DNA of 39,282 bases from NCBI GenBank assembly GCA_021797515.1, contig JAJZZP010000088.1:1-39282 (forward strand), in the 5' to 3' direction. The DNA is from Bacillota bacterium. Its GTDB lineage: Bacteria; Bacillota; Sulfobacillia; Sulfobacillales; Sulfobacillaceae. A model generated the notes under the pieces. It ran no database searches. It was given only the letters and a program-made list of their open reading frames with translations, and was not told the origin of the DNA. Below are positions 8,033-17,705 of the stretch, in pieces. Position 1 is the stretch's first letter, and each line of letters opens with the position of its first letter. The translations under genes were made by a program, and so were the position numbers.

Positions 8033-10210
8033 GTGATTGGCGACACACGGGTAATAAAACCATCAGCGGTCCCCAAGGGTTCGGTCAGCGACCACACCCG
8101 ACTCTTGGTTCTTAAAGGCGGTATGGGGCTGCTAGGATTTGTTGTGGGACAAGCCTTGCTATATCATCATGCCGCCCCATTTTTATGGGTGTTTCTGGTC
8201 GTGATTTGGCCCAGGTGGCGGCGCGTGTTGGGAGCTTTTGTGATCGGGGGGATGGTTGGAACGGTGATGGCGGCCGGTTGGATGCCGTTGTTGGTGCTTG
8301 CGGCCGGCATTCTTCTGCTCCCATTGCCTTGGCGTTGGCGGCATACCGTGTGGTTGCGCTGGATTTTGGTACCCCTTGGAGCCGGGGGCGCTTTTTTGAT
8401 TGGTCAGGTAGGCACACCCTTTGTCTTTCTCATTGCTGCATTAGTCGGGGCCGGATCTGTTTTTCTTTATTGGGGATTGGAACAGGAGATCGACAGAATT
8501 TCCCTCGGTTATGGCAGTGAAGGGACTCTTACCTTGGGGCTGGCTGCTTTAGGATGTGTCATTGCCGGGTTGGAGGGATGGACGGTAGGTCCGGTATTGC
8601 CGGGGGTGGTCTTGGGCGGGATCGTGATTCTAAGTGCAGCCATTGCTAGTGGCCCAGCCGGCGGAGCGGTGGCCGGGGCTACTTTAGGCTTCACGTTGGC
8701 GGTCCGGGGTTCGGATCCGGTGGGGGGCATCGGTATTTTGGTAGCTTCCGGTTTCTTTGCTGGATGGTTTGCGACACGCCAGTGGCGCTTAGGAACCCTA
8801 GGACTCTTAATGGGCTTTATTTTGTACGCGGTGGTCATTCGAGTCCCCACGCATTTGACCCAATACTGGGTCTCTTTGGCGATCGCCGCCGCGTTAATTC
8901 AAGCTATTCCGTCAGCCGTGGTGCCTTTGGCCAAAGACTGGGCAGAGGCGCTGGTTACTGGGGAATCCTTGAACTCGGTCTCTAAACGAATGAAGCAAAT
9001 AGGCACCGTCATGGACGAAATGGCGCGAGCCTTTCGCATCGAGGAAGAGTCAGCGCCTCCTGAACCCAACCTGGTGGAAACGGTCGTAGGTACTGTCTGT
9101 AAAAAATGTTCTTTGTATCGTTCGTGTTGGGAAGATGATTTTTATCGTTCTTACCGCGGTGTACTGGATCTCACTGCCCACGGAGAGAAAGAAATTTTAA
9201 CAGCAGCGCATTTGGAAGGTGATCTGAAACGTCGTTGTATAAAGCCGGATGCATTGGCCCAGGCTGCCAATTTGGCGGTTAACAAAGAACGGGATCGGGC
9301 ACGCCTCGCTCTGCGTGTAAGAGAAAGCCGGGCGTTGGCTGAATTGCAACTGAGCGGGATTGCAGAGCTGATTGGGGACATGGCGGAAGATCCAGCGACC
9401 CAAGAGCGACGTCGGCAAAAAATGAGAACTATACTTCACCTAGATTACGTGGCGGGCGTTGCCAAACGGCCGCGCAAGGGAGGCGTGGTGACCGGCGATG
9501 CGGATTTGGTATGTAAACTCAACGAGACCCAAGTGGTATTTGGATTGTCCGATGGGATGGGTGTTGGGCCTCGGGCTGCATGGGAGAGCGGGACTGCCAT
9601 GTCGTTGCTGGAACAATTGTTGATCGCAGGATTTACCCAAGCACGTGCGGTTCGGGCTGTGAACACCACATTGTTGCTGCGTTCCGTGGACGACCATTTT
9701 GCCACCTTAGATCTTCTGTTGTTGGATTGTTCAGCTCGTGGAGCGGAATTAGTTAAGGTTGCTGCGGCACCTACGTTCATTAAACGCGGATCGCGGGTAG
9801 AGATTATTCAGGGGCACAGCTTACCGGTCGGCATCATTCAAGACGTTCAGATCGATCCGCTGTACCGCATTTTGGAACCAGGCGATTTGATTGTGATGGT
9901 GACTGATGGCGTGTTGGATCGGGAACCGTTGCAGGCCAGCGAAGAGCGGTTGCGTCAATTTTTAGCAGAAGTTTCGATTGAAGACGGCCAAGTCTTGGCG
10001 GAAACTATTTTAAGCTACATGTTAGGCGGAACCGAGGACGGCCGCGATGATGCGTCGGTGCTGACCATTCAGATATTTGAGCACGGCAAAACACGCGCTA
10101 ACACAGGTTCCACTAAGTCAGGAGAGTGGCAACGCATTACCCCCCAACCCATCCGTTCCAAACCCAAAACCCGAAAGTTTTTGGTAAACTACACGGGAAG
10201 CAAATACTAA
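8033..10210 (+). CDS. spoIIE: stage II sporulation protein E, membrane PP2C-type phosphatase
   Basis: SpoIIE dephosphorylates SpoIIAA in the forespore, releasing sigma-F, and takes part in polar septation. About the first 300 residues are a run of hydrophobic segments rich in Gly, Val and Leu (multiple membrane helices). A central cytoplasmic region has the conserved Cys cluster VCKKCSLYRSCW. The C-terminal PP2C domain shows SDGMGVGPRA, VTDGVLD and GRDDASVL, which carry metal-binding aspartates. At about 725 residues it is shorter than the Bacillus protein (827). The frame opens at TTG 8015, but a GGAGGGG site at 8021-8027 points to GTG 8033. It is followed after 16 bases by tilS, as part of the conserved spoIIE-tilS-ftsH order. 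Confidence 0.94.
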   Translation: MIGDTRVIKPSAVPKGSVSDHTRLLVLKGGMGLLGFVVGQALLYHHAAPFLWVFLVVIWPRWRRVLGAFVIGGMVGTVMAAGWMPLLVLAAGILLLPLPWRWRHTVWLRWILVPLGAGGAFLIGQVGTPFVFLIAALVGAGSVFLYWGLEQEIDRISLGYGSEGTLTLGLAALGCVIAGLEGWTVGPVLPGVVLGGIVILSAAIASGPAGGAVAGATLGFTLAVRGSDPVGGIGILVASGFFAGWFATRQWRLGTLGLLMGFILYAVVIRVPTHLTQYWVSLAIAAALIQAIPSAVVPLAKDWAEALVTGESLNSVSKRMKQIGTVMDEMARAFRIEEESAPPEPNLVETVVGTVCKKCSLYRSCWEDDFYRSYRGVLDLTAHGEKEILTAAHLEGDLKRRCIKPDALAQAANLAVNKERDRARLALRVRESRALAELQLSGIAELIGDMAEDPATQERRRQKMRTILHLDYVAGVAKRPRKGGVVTGDADLVCKLNETQVVFGLSDGMGVGPRAAWESGTAMSLLEQLLIAGFTQARAVRAVNTTLLLRSVDDHFATLDLLLLDCSARGAELVKVAAAPTFIKRGSRVEIIQGHSLPVGIIQDVQIDPLYRILEPGDLIVMVTDGVLDREPLQASEERLRQFLAEVSIEDGQVLAETILSYMLGGTEDGRDDASVLTIQIFEHGKTRANTGSTKSGEWQRITPQPIRSKPKTRKFLVNYTGSKY

Positions 10211-10226
10211 CGGGGCGGTTGGACCT

Positions 10227-11594
10227 ATGGGGCAAGATCCTCTTGAAGAAAAATTCTTGACGGCTATTCGCAGGCTTTGGCCACAAGGGGTGCCGCTGGT
10301 GGTGGCAGTTAGCGGTGGCTCCGATTCTATGGCCTTGCTGACACTGCTGATGGCGACCTTGTCCCAATGGCCCTCGTTTATCCATCCCATTCACATTGAT
10401 CATGGTCTTCGCGAACAGTCGGCCGCCGATGCTGAGTGGGTGGTGTCCTACGTACACCAAAAATGGGGACTTTGGGTTGCAGTGAAGGAAGTGGACGCCA
10501 CCCCCAAGACGGCTCACGAATCCGTCGAAATGGCGGCACGCCGTGCCCGCTATCAGGCATTGTATCAGTATGCCGAGGAATTCGGTCACAATACCCGGAT
10601 CGTATTGGCACACCAGTCAGATGACCAAGCAGAAACCATTTTAATGCGCATTTTGGTGGGGACCGGCATCGAAGGATTAAGCGGGATGAAACCGGTTCAG
10701 GGCCAGGTGATACGGCCGTTGCTGGAGTTTAGCCGCGAGGACCTTCGACAATATCTTAGAGCACGAGCCATATCATGGCAAGAAGACGAAACCAATTCCG
10801 ATGTAAAGTGGGTTCGTAATCGGATTCGCCACCGGGTGTTGCCGTTTTTAAGGCAAGAAGTCAATCCTAAACTGTCGTATGCGCTGATACGGCTGGGGAA
10901 ACAGGCCAGTGAGCTGTCAAATTGGATTGACAACGCTGTGGACCAGTTTTCCAGTGAGCACCACATTGACGTTTCGCAACCCTCTGTCACCATCCCACTG
11001 ACGAATTCCATGTTACCGAGGCCGATCATCGCGGCAATGCTGTCCCGATACGGTATTGCCCATGGACTACGGTTGTCGGCGCGCCAAATTAACGCTGCCC
11101 TAGTCGGGGATACCACATGGCCTAAAGGATTTCGGGTCATGCATCGTGAAGGCGCGCTTCATCTCACGGTTCCCAAGCCAAGGGATCCGGTCTTTTCTGA
11201 TTGCGTACCGGTGGAATTGCCGGAAAAAGGTCGTCTTCCCTGGCTGGGAGGGCATCTAGAGATTGGAACCCAAACTTGGCCATTTGGGAACCAGGAAAGA
11301 TACACGGCGGCGATTGACCACGCGCGATGGCCCCTCTTGGCCATCCGTTGTTGGCAGCCGGGGGATAACATTCGACCCTTGGGAATGCGCGGTACCAAAA
11401 AATTGCAAGATGTATTTTCTGACTGTAAAATTCCCCGTTTCTGGCGCCATCGCTGGCCAGTTGTGATTGGGCGCTCCGAAGGGGAATTTCGGGTGTTGGC
11501 GGTAGTGGGTCTAGTCATTGATGAAGAAGCAAAAGCATTGCCAGGGGCGCTGGTTCATGGCATCTCTTGGTATCCTGATATAGAAGACGAGTAG
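10227..11594 (+). CDS. tilS: tRNA(Ile)-lysidine synthetase
   Basis: Modifies the wobble cytidine of the CAU-anticodon tRNA(Ile) to lysidine, so that AUA is read as isoleucine. The N-terminal PP-loop ATPase motif is AVSGGSDSMALL, followed by HIDHGLR and the family block AHQSDDQAETILMRILVGTG. The C-terminal substrate-binding region contains WQPGDNIRPLGMRGTKKLQD, typical of TilS C-terminal domains. Length is 455 residues, as in Bacillus. The ATG has only a weak purine-rich site, which suggests translational coupling to spoIIE. Bacillus has hpt between tilS and ftsH; here it is absent. Confidence 0.95.
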   Translation: MGQDPLEEKFLTAIRRLWPQGVPLVVAVSGGSDSMALLTLLMATLSQWPSFIHPIHIDHGLREQSAADAEWVVSYVHQKWGLWVAVKEVDATPKTAHESVEMAARRARYQALYQYAEEFGHNTRIVLAHQSDDQAETILMRILVGTGIEGLSGMKPVQGQVIRPLLEFSREDLRQYLRARAISWQEDETNSDVKWVRNRIRHRVLPFLRQEVNPKLSYALIRLGKQASELSNWIDNAVDQFSSEHHIDVSQPSVTIPLTNSMLPRPIIAAMLSRYGIAHGLRLSARQINAALVGDTTWPKGFRVMHREGALHLTVPKPRDPVFSDCVPVELPEKGRLPWLGGHLEIGTQTWPFGNQERYTAAIDHARWPLLAIRCWQPGDNIRPLGMRGTKKLQDVFSDCKIPRFWRHRWPVVIGRSEGEFRVLAVVGLVIDEEAKALPGALVHGISWYPDIEDE

Positions 11595-11620
11595 AGCAAA
11601 ATCAGTTCTAGAAAATAATG

Positions 11621-11629
11621 TGATATAAT
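11621..11629 (+). promoter_or_regulatory. extended -10 promoter candidate for ftsH
   Basis: TGATATAAT is a perfect extended -10 element (TGn plus TATAAT), about 40 bases before the ftsH start. No good -35 is seen, which is acceptable for extended -10 promoters. It would let ftsH be expressed apart from spoIIE. Confidence 0.6.
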
Positions 11630-11670
11630 GACAAAAGCCATTATGGGTCCATTGGAAAGGAGGCTCTTCC

Positions 11671-13488
11671 GTGACAAATCGCTGGGTCCGTGGAGCCCTA
11701 ACCATTATTTTATCGGTCCTCTTCATTGTAACATTATGGGAACTGACAACCAGTCAAACCAGTTCGGTCCCCCAAGAATCCTATAGCCAGATGCTGGCAT
11801 TGGCGCAAACGGGCCAATTGTCAACGGTACGGCTCGATTCGCAAAATCATGTGGCGTATGCCACCACCACAAACGGCAAAAAATTTGAGACAACCTATGC
11901 CACTGAGGGCACGGCCACTTTGGCCAACCAACTGGTGAAAGACAAGGTGGTAGTGACTATTATGCCTCCGGCCACCACCTCGTTTTGGTTAAGTTTGCTC
12001 GGCGATATTTTACCGTTTTTGATTATCGTGTTCATGCTCTATTTGTTCTTAAACCAGTCGCAAGGCGGCGGCAGCCGCGTCATGCAATTTGGTCGCTCAC
12101 GAGCCCGTTTGCATACGGATGATCGTCGGCGCGTAACTTTTGACGATGTTGCTGGGGTGGATGAAGAAAAGCAAGAGTTGGCTGAGGTTGTGGATTTTTT
12201 ACGATATCCTAAAAAATATCTGGAATTGGGTGCCCGAATTCCCAAAGGTGTGTTGCTGTCCGGGGCTCCGGGGACCGGAAAAACATTGTTGGCACGGGCT
12301 GTGGCCGGAGAAGCCGGGGTCCCTTTCTTCTCCGATAGCGGGTCTGATTTTGTGGAAATGTTTGTCGGTGTGGGAGCTTCTCGAGTTCGCGATTTGTTCG
12401 ATCAAGCCAAGAAAAATGCTCCGTGCATCGTATTTATTGATGAAATTGATGCCGTGGGCAGAATGCGTGGGGCGGGTTATGGTGGCGGCCACGATGAGCG
12501 GGAGCAAACCTTAAACCAGTTGTTGGTGGAAATGGACGGATTTGGCATTAATGAAGGAATCATTATCATTGCCGCCACCAACCGGCCAGACGTATTAGAT
12601 CCAGCCTTATTGCGGCCGGGCAGGTTTGATCGGCAAATTATTGTGCATCGACCTGATGTTAAGGGACGCGAGGCCATATTAAAGGTGCATACCCGGGGGA
12701 AGCCGTTGGCCGAGGATGTGGATTTGGCCATAGTGGCCAAGAGAACGCCAGGCTATACGGGTGCGGATCTGGCCAACCTCTGTAATGAGGCAGCGTTGCT
12801 AGCGGCTAGAAATCGCGAGAGAAAAATTCGTTTTTGGCATTTTGAAGAAGCTGCTGAACGGGTTATGGCGGGGCCCCAGAAGAAAACTCGCGTCATCAGT
12901 GAGAAAGAAAAAAAGGCTGTCGCGTTCCATGAGTCTGGGCATACATTGGTCGGCATGCTGGTGCCGCATGGGGACCCAGTTCACAAGGTGACCATTATCC
13001 CTCGCGGCATGGCAATGGGGTACACACTGCCGTTGCCTGCTGAAGATCGCTACTTGGTCACTAAATCGCAAATATTGGATCAGGTGGCCATGGCCTTGGG
13101 GGGTCGCGCTGCAGAGGATTTGGTCTTTGGCGAAATTTCCACCGGAGCGCAAAACGACTTGGAAAAATCAACGGCTTTGGTGCGGCAGATGATTACAGAG
13201 TACGGAATGTCCGATGAACTCGGCCCGATGACCTATGGGCAAAAGCAGGATCAAGTATTTCTTGGCCGAGATATTACTAGAGAGCGAGATTATGGGGAAG
13301 AAGTAGCCTCCGCCATCGATCGCGAAGTTCGTCAAATTGTCGCGGAGCAATATCAACGGGCTAAAGAACTATTAAGCACTCATCGGGCCACGCTCAACCG
13401 ATTAGCGGTGACTTTGATGGAAAAAGAAACACTGCTGTCCGAAGAACTGTTGAATATTGTTAAAGGCGAAGCAGCTGCCATTTCCTAA
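11671..13488 (+). CDS. ftsH: ATP-dependent zinc metalloprotease FtsH
   Basis: A membrane-anchored AAA+ protease that degrades misfolded membrane proteins and regulators. The 605-residue protein has a first membrane helix at about residues 8-24, an extracytoplasmic segment to about 104, a second helix at about 105-127, Walker A GAPGTGKT at 198-205, Walker B IVFIDE at 253-258, the second region of homology ([20 protein letters not shown]), and the zinc site HESGH at 420-424 with a downstream acidic ligand in NDLEKST. All catalytic parts are intact. The GTG start has an AAAGGAGG site. A strong hairpin follows the gene. Confidence 0.97.
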   Translation: MTNRWVRGALTIILSVLFIVTLWELTTSQTSSVPQESYSQMLALAQTGQLSTVRLDSQNHVAYATTTNGKKFETTYATEGTATLANQLVKDKVVVTIMPPATTSFWLSLLGDILPFLIIVFMLYLFLNQSQGGGSRVMQFGRSRARLHTDDRRRVTFDDVAGVDEEKQELAEVVDFLRYPKKYLELGARIPKGVLLSGAPGTGKTLLARAVAGEAGVPFFSDSGSDFVEMFVGVGASRVRDLFDQAKKNAPCIVFIDEIDAVGRMRGAGYGGGHDEREQTLNQLLVEMDGFGINEGIIIIAATNRPDVLDPALLRPGRFDRQIIVHRPDVKGREAILKVHTRGKPLAEDVDLAIVAKRTPGYTGADLANLCNEAALLAARNRERKIRFWHFEEAAERVMAGPQKKTRVISEKEKKAVAFHESGHTLVGMLVPHGDPVHKVTIIPRGMAMGYTLPLPAEDRYLVTKSQILDQVAMALGGRAAEDLVFGEISTGAQNDLEKSTALVRQMITEYGMSDELGPMTYGQKQDQVFLGRDITRERDYGEEVASAIDREVRQIVAEQYQRAKELLSTHRATLNRLAVTLMEKETLLSEELLNIVKGEAAAIS

Positions 13489-13491
13489 ACT

Positions 13492-13533
13492 AACCCCAAA
13501 ACGGTCCGGGAGTAGTCCAACCGTTTTGGGGTT
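13492..13533 (+). terminator. terminator after ftsH
   Basis: Thirteen-base perfect arms aaccccaaaacgg and ccgttttggggtt enclose a 16-base loop, starting four bases after the ftsH stop. The T-run on the descending arm is short. Confidence 0.75.
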
Positions 13534-13574
13534 ATGATCTGATTAATGCATGACTAGTCAAAGGAGTGGATGAT

Positions 13575-14891
13575 GTGCAGCACCCAATCGAAACCGAGGC
13601 CGGTTTTGTGGGGCAATTTCATGATGGGTTGGGATGGTATGTATATCCCACCCATCGATTTAAATCCATCACGCTGCAGGCGTTTTGGGTGAATGATATG
13701 GACCCGGCGACGGTGTCGTTTGGTGCGTTATTGCCCCATATTTTAAAGCGCGGGACAGTGTCATGGCCCAATTTCACGGCAATTCACCAACAGTTGGAAT
13801 CGCTCTATGGAGCAACGTTCCGGGCTGACGTGGGAAAAATCGGCGACAAACAGCTTATTTCCGTATCCCTGGAGATTATTCATGGCCAATACCTGCCGGG
13901 AAAACCTGACACGCTAAAAGCTGGCCTGGAATTCTTGGACGAAGTGATTAATCGGCCCAGGCTTAACATAGATGGCGTATTCGAAAGGGAATATGTGACC
14001 CAGGAGAAAGAGTTATTAACACGGCAAATTCATGCGCTGATCAACGATAAGGGACAATATGCTTTGTATCGCCTAATTGAGACCATGGCCAAGGGGCGTT
14101 CCTTTGGCCTAAGGAAACTAGGTCGGGTAGAAGATTTGGCCAAAGTGACCCCCGAAGCACTCTATGGATATTACCAAACCGTGCACCGCAATAGTCCATT
14201 TGTGCTGATTGCGGTAGGTGACATGGACCCCGATGTTATCGCCTCCTACGTCACCGGCAACTGGAACGGTTCCCGCAGGGAACTGGTAAAAATTCAGCCT
14301 TATACACCACTTAATCGCGACCATGAAGTTATTGAAAAACAGCCGGTGCAACAAGGAAAAGTCAATTTAGGATACTCGACTCGACGTACGTTTGCTAGCG
14401 CCGACTATCCAGCATTAATGATGTATGCTGGGGTTCTGGGAGGGTTTGCTCATTCCAAGTTGTTTGTCAACGTGCGGGAGAAAGAGAGTTTGGCGTATTA
14501 TGCTTATGCTAGGTTGGATGCAGCGCTGGCTCTGATGATTATTGGGGCAGGAATTGAATTTGACGATTATCCAGCGGTGAAACGGATAATAGGGGAACAG
14601 TTGGAGGCCATGCGTCAGGGGGATATTGACGATCAGGAGATGCGCTTCACAGAGGAAGCCTTTCGCAATGACATTCTGTCAGAAGAGGACGTCCCTACGC
14701 AATTAATTGGGAGACAAATGGAGAAACTGGTTTTGGGTGGGGGGCTATCTGGGGAAGCATTGATTCGAGCACTAGAATCAGTCACCGTGCGGGAAATTCA
14801 ACGGGTGGCTGAGGACATCACGTTGGACACCATTTACTTTCTGACGACAGACCATTCGGCGACCGGGGGAGGTGAAGCACAGCATGAATGA
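13575..14891 (+). CDS. M16-family peptidase-like protein without the zinc motif (YmfF-like)
   Basis: About 438 residues with the overall architecture of an M16 half (N-terminal and C-terminal LuxS/MPP-like domains). The position where active members have HxxEH reads LPHILKRGT, so the zinc-binding histidines and catalytic Glu are missing. This matches the inactive subunit of bacterial two-subunit M16 peptidases, which helps to shape the substrate chamber. The frame is open from GTG 13566, which lies in the AAAGGAG site, so GTG 13575 is preferred. It overlaps the next gene, the active partner, by eight bases, strongly suggesting a heterodimer. The substrate is unknown; YmfF/YmfH are the nearest recognised pair. 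Confidence 0.82.
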   Translation: MQHPIETEAGFVGQFHDGLGWYVYPTHRFKSITLQAFWVNDMDPATVSFGALLPHILKRGTVSWPNFTAIHQQLESLYGATFRADVGKIGDKQLISVSLEIIHGQYLPGKPDTLKAGLEFLDEVINRPRLNIDGVFEREYVTQEKELLTRQIHALINDKGQYALYRLIETMAKGRSFGLRKLGRVEDLAKVTPEALYGYYQTVHRNSPFVLIAVGDMDPDVIASYVTGNWNGSRRELVKIQPYTPLNRDHEVIEKQPVQQGKVNLGYSTRRTFASADYPALMMYAGVLGGFAHSKLFVNVREKESLAYYAYARLDAALALMIIGAGIEFDDYPAVKRIIGEQLEAMRQGDIDDQEMRFTEEAFRNDILSEEDVPTQLIGRQMEKLVLGGGLSGEALIRALESVTVREIQRVAEDITLDTIYFLTTDHSATGGGEAQHE

Positions 14892-16185
14892 AATGACCAA
14901 TGAAGTAATTGAGGAAACCCTATATCTTAATCAATTGTCTTCGGGACTGACGGTTGCGGTGGCGCGGCGGCCTGGTTTTAAGAAAGTATTTGCTACCTTT
15001 GCTACCCATTATGGTTCCATTGACAACACATTTGTCATACCCGGCACTGAAGAACCTGTGACGGTACCCGACGGAATTGCCCACTTCTTAGAACATAAAA
15101 TGTTTGAAAAAGAAGGAGGGGGAGATGTTTTTAACGATTTTGCCGCATTAGGAGCATCGTCTAACGCATATACCGATTACACTTCGACCACGTTCTTGTT
15201 TTCTTCTATCGAACGGGCGGCTGAGAGTTTAGAAATTCTGTTGGATTTTGTACAACGCCCATACTTTACTGAGGCTAACGTAGACAAAGAAAAAGGCATT
15301 ATTGAGCAGGAAATTCGGATGTACCTCGATATGCCTCTAGATCGCTTGCATTCTAATTTAATGGGAGCCTTATACCAAAAGCATCCGGTACGGTTGGACA
15401 TCGCAGGTTCTGTGGAGTCGATTCGCACCATTACCCCGGAATTGTTGTACCAGTGCTATCAAACTTTTTATCATCCCAGTAATATGGTGGTATTAGTGGT
15501 AGGGGACGTCGATCCTGAAAGTATTTGGCGACAGGTGGAACGCAATCAAGATCGCAAGGGATTTGCATTGCAGCCACCTATTTCCCGCGTTTTTCCCTCG
15601 GAACCTTCAGCAGTGCGTGTTCCACGCGTAGAGCAAAAGATGCCGGTGTCCGCACCGTTGTTTCTGATGGGATACAAAGACACGCAGATTTCCGGTAGCG
15701 GAGAGGAATTGTTGCGGAGAGAAATTGCTATTGGTTTGATGTGGCAAATGCTACTGGGAAGAGGTAGTCCGCTATATGCGGAATTGTACCAATCTGGGCT
15801 GATTAATGACCGATTTCATGCACGGTACAGCGGCGGCACAACGTTTGGGGTGAGTACTCTCGGGGGCGAGACTTTGGATCCTTGCCGTTTGGAGTCCTGG
15901 TTAGTGGAGCGCCTTCCGGTCCAAGAACTGTCCCGCGAGGACTTAGCTCGTTTGAAGAAAAAGGAAATGGGCGAGATGATTGGGTTGTTCCAATCCCCTG
16001 AAGACTTGGCATATGCTTTTAATAATATGTTTTTTAGGGGCATCGACTTGCTAAAGTATATCGATGTATTGAGTTCCATAACCCTCGATGAGATTCAACA
16101 GGTGAGGGATACCCAGTTGCAAGAGCAATCACGTGCAGTGTCCTTGATTCTTCCTGTGGTCAGCAACGGGAGTAAGGAGGATTGA
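14884..16185 (+). CDS. M16-family zinc peptidase, active subunit (YmfH-like)
   Basis: A metallopeptidase of 433 residues. The inverted zinc motif HFLEH is at residues 67-71, in the context GIAHFLEHKMF, and the distal acidic ligand is probably Glu141 in IIEQEIRMYLDMP. The downstream LGASSNAYTDYTSTTF block is typical of M16B enzymes. ATG 14884 is chosen over an in-frame GTG at 14872 because GGGGGAGG ends about ten bases before the ATG. The start overlaps the stop of the degenerate partner in ATGAATGA, which implies coupled translation and a 1:1 complex. histidine ammonia-lyase follows immediately. Confidence 0.88.
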   Translation: MNEMTNEVIEETLYLNQLSSGLTVAVARRPGFKKVFATFATHYGSIDNTFVIPGTEEPVTVPDGIAHFLEHKMFEKEGGGDVFNDFAALGASSNAYTDYTSTTFLFSSIERAAESLEILLDFVQRPYFTEANVDKEKGIIEQEIRMYLDMPLDRLHSNLMGALYQKHPVRLDIAGSVESIRTITPELLYQCYQTFYHPSNMVVLVVGDVDPESIWRQVERNQDRKGFALQPPISRVFPSEPSAVRVPRVEQKMPVSAPLFLMGYKDTQISGSGEELLRREIAIGLMWQMLLGRGSPLYAELYQSGLINDRFHARYSGGTTFGVSTLGGETLDPCRLESWLVERLPVQELSREDLARLKKKEMGEMIGLFQSPEDLAYAFNNMFFRGIDLLKYIDVLSSITLDEIQQVRDTQLQEQSRAVSLILPVVSNGSKED

Positions 16186-16186
16186 T

Positions 16187-17705
16187 ATGGCGACCGAAGG
16201 GGTGTGGCCGGTTGATGGCCGGACCTTAACACCAAAAACGGTATACCAAGTAGCCGTTGATAATCTACCCGTCATCCTATCCTCGGAGGTCGCCCACAGT
16301 ATGGCGGCCTCTCGTCGTATGGTAGAGCGTTACCTTGATGAAGAGCGCATTGTGTATGGGATAACCACAGGGTTTGGACGATTTAGCGATGTGGTCATAC
16401 CTAATACCTTACGACAACAGTTGCAATTGAATTTGTTGCGAAGCCATGCTGCAGGGGTGGGACCACCTTTTGACCTAAGTATATCCCGGGCCATGGTGCT
16501 GTTGCGGGCCAATGCGCTAGCCAAGGGGTACTCCGGGATTCGCATTGAAGTGGTGGAACGATTGCTGGCAATGCTAAATCGGGGGGTAACTCCGATTATT
16601 CCTTCCCAAGGATCGGTAGGCGCCAGCGGTGATTTAGCCCCATTGGCGCACCTGGCGCTGGTGTTGGTGGGGGAAGGCGAAGCCTGGTTTGATGGTGTCC
16701 GGATGATCGGGGCAGAGGCGCTCAGTCGTGCTGGACTTTCGCCCCTGGTTTTAGAAGCCAAAGAAGGGCTGGCATTGATTAATGGTACCCAGGCCATGGG
16801 GGCGATGGGGGCCTTGGCGGTACACCAACTCGAACTATTGGCCGATTGGGCGGACATCTTGGGAGCTTTGACCACCGAAGTCCTTCGGGGAATCCCTATG
16901 GCATTTAGCGAGGGTGCGTCCTCACCCTGGTATTGCGGTATGTGCAGAGAATTTACGTCGCTTGACGGAAGGCAGCCGCTTGACGACGCTACCGGGCGAA
17001 CTGCGAGTTCAAGATGCCTATTCTATCCGTTGTATGCCTCAGGTTCATGGGGCCAGCCGTGATGGACTAAGACATGTAGCTGAAGTGGTCACCCGCGAGA
17101 TTAATAGCGCCACCGACAATCCACTCTTGTTCGAGGACTTGGATACGGCGATTTCGGCCGGAAATTTTCATGGCCAACCGATCGCGTTAGTGTTGGATTA
17201 TTTAGCTATCATCATAGCAGAATGGGCAAGCATCAGTGAGCGTCGCATCGAGCGCATGGTCAATCCTGCATTGTCGGGGCTGCCCGCGTTTTTGGTGGCA
17301 CAGGGAGGGATAAATTCCGGGTTGATGCTAGCCCAATATACAGCGGCAAGCCTGGTCTCGGAAAACAAGGTGTTGGCGCATCCTTCCAGTGTGGATTCTA
17401 TCCCAACCTCGGCTAATCAGGAAGACCATGTCTCAATGGGAACTATGGCAGGGAGAAAAGCCCTGAAGGTTCTAGAAAACCTTAAAACGGTGTTGGCGAT
17501 TGAAGCGATCTGCGGTGCTCAGGCAGCAGATTTGTTAGGCCCTCAGCTATTGTCGCCGCGGGGGAAAGCAGTCCATTATTTTGTGCGCCAAAGAGTATTG
17601 CCTTGGGAGCATGACCGAGTCCTGGCGCCCGATATTGAAGTGATGAAAGAGAGTTTAGACAGCGCGAGCGCGGCAACCTTGGTTCATTCGCTTCTGCACC
17701 GTTAA
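16187..17705 (+). pseudogene. hutH: histidine ammonia-lyase, split by a frameshift
   Basis: HutH converts L-histidine to urocanate using an MIO cofactor formed from Ala-Ser-Gly. The first half reads normally through GITTGFGRFSD, SQGSVGASGDLAPLAHLALV (with the ASG triad) and LINGTQAMGA. At about 16911-16914 the frame changes: the family block RPHPG, normally reached after FDxRIHxx, is found only in the +1 frame (VRPHPGIAVCAENLRRL), and then RVQDAYSIRCMPQVHGA to the end is intact. Relative to the family about four or five residues before RPHPG are also missing, so a small deletion plus a shift explains it better than a one-base read error. The ATG has a perfect AAGGAGG site. No other hut gene is nearby. 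The rest is well preserved, so the break is recent or a sequence error. Confidence 0.85.
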
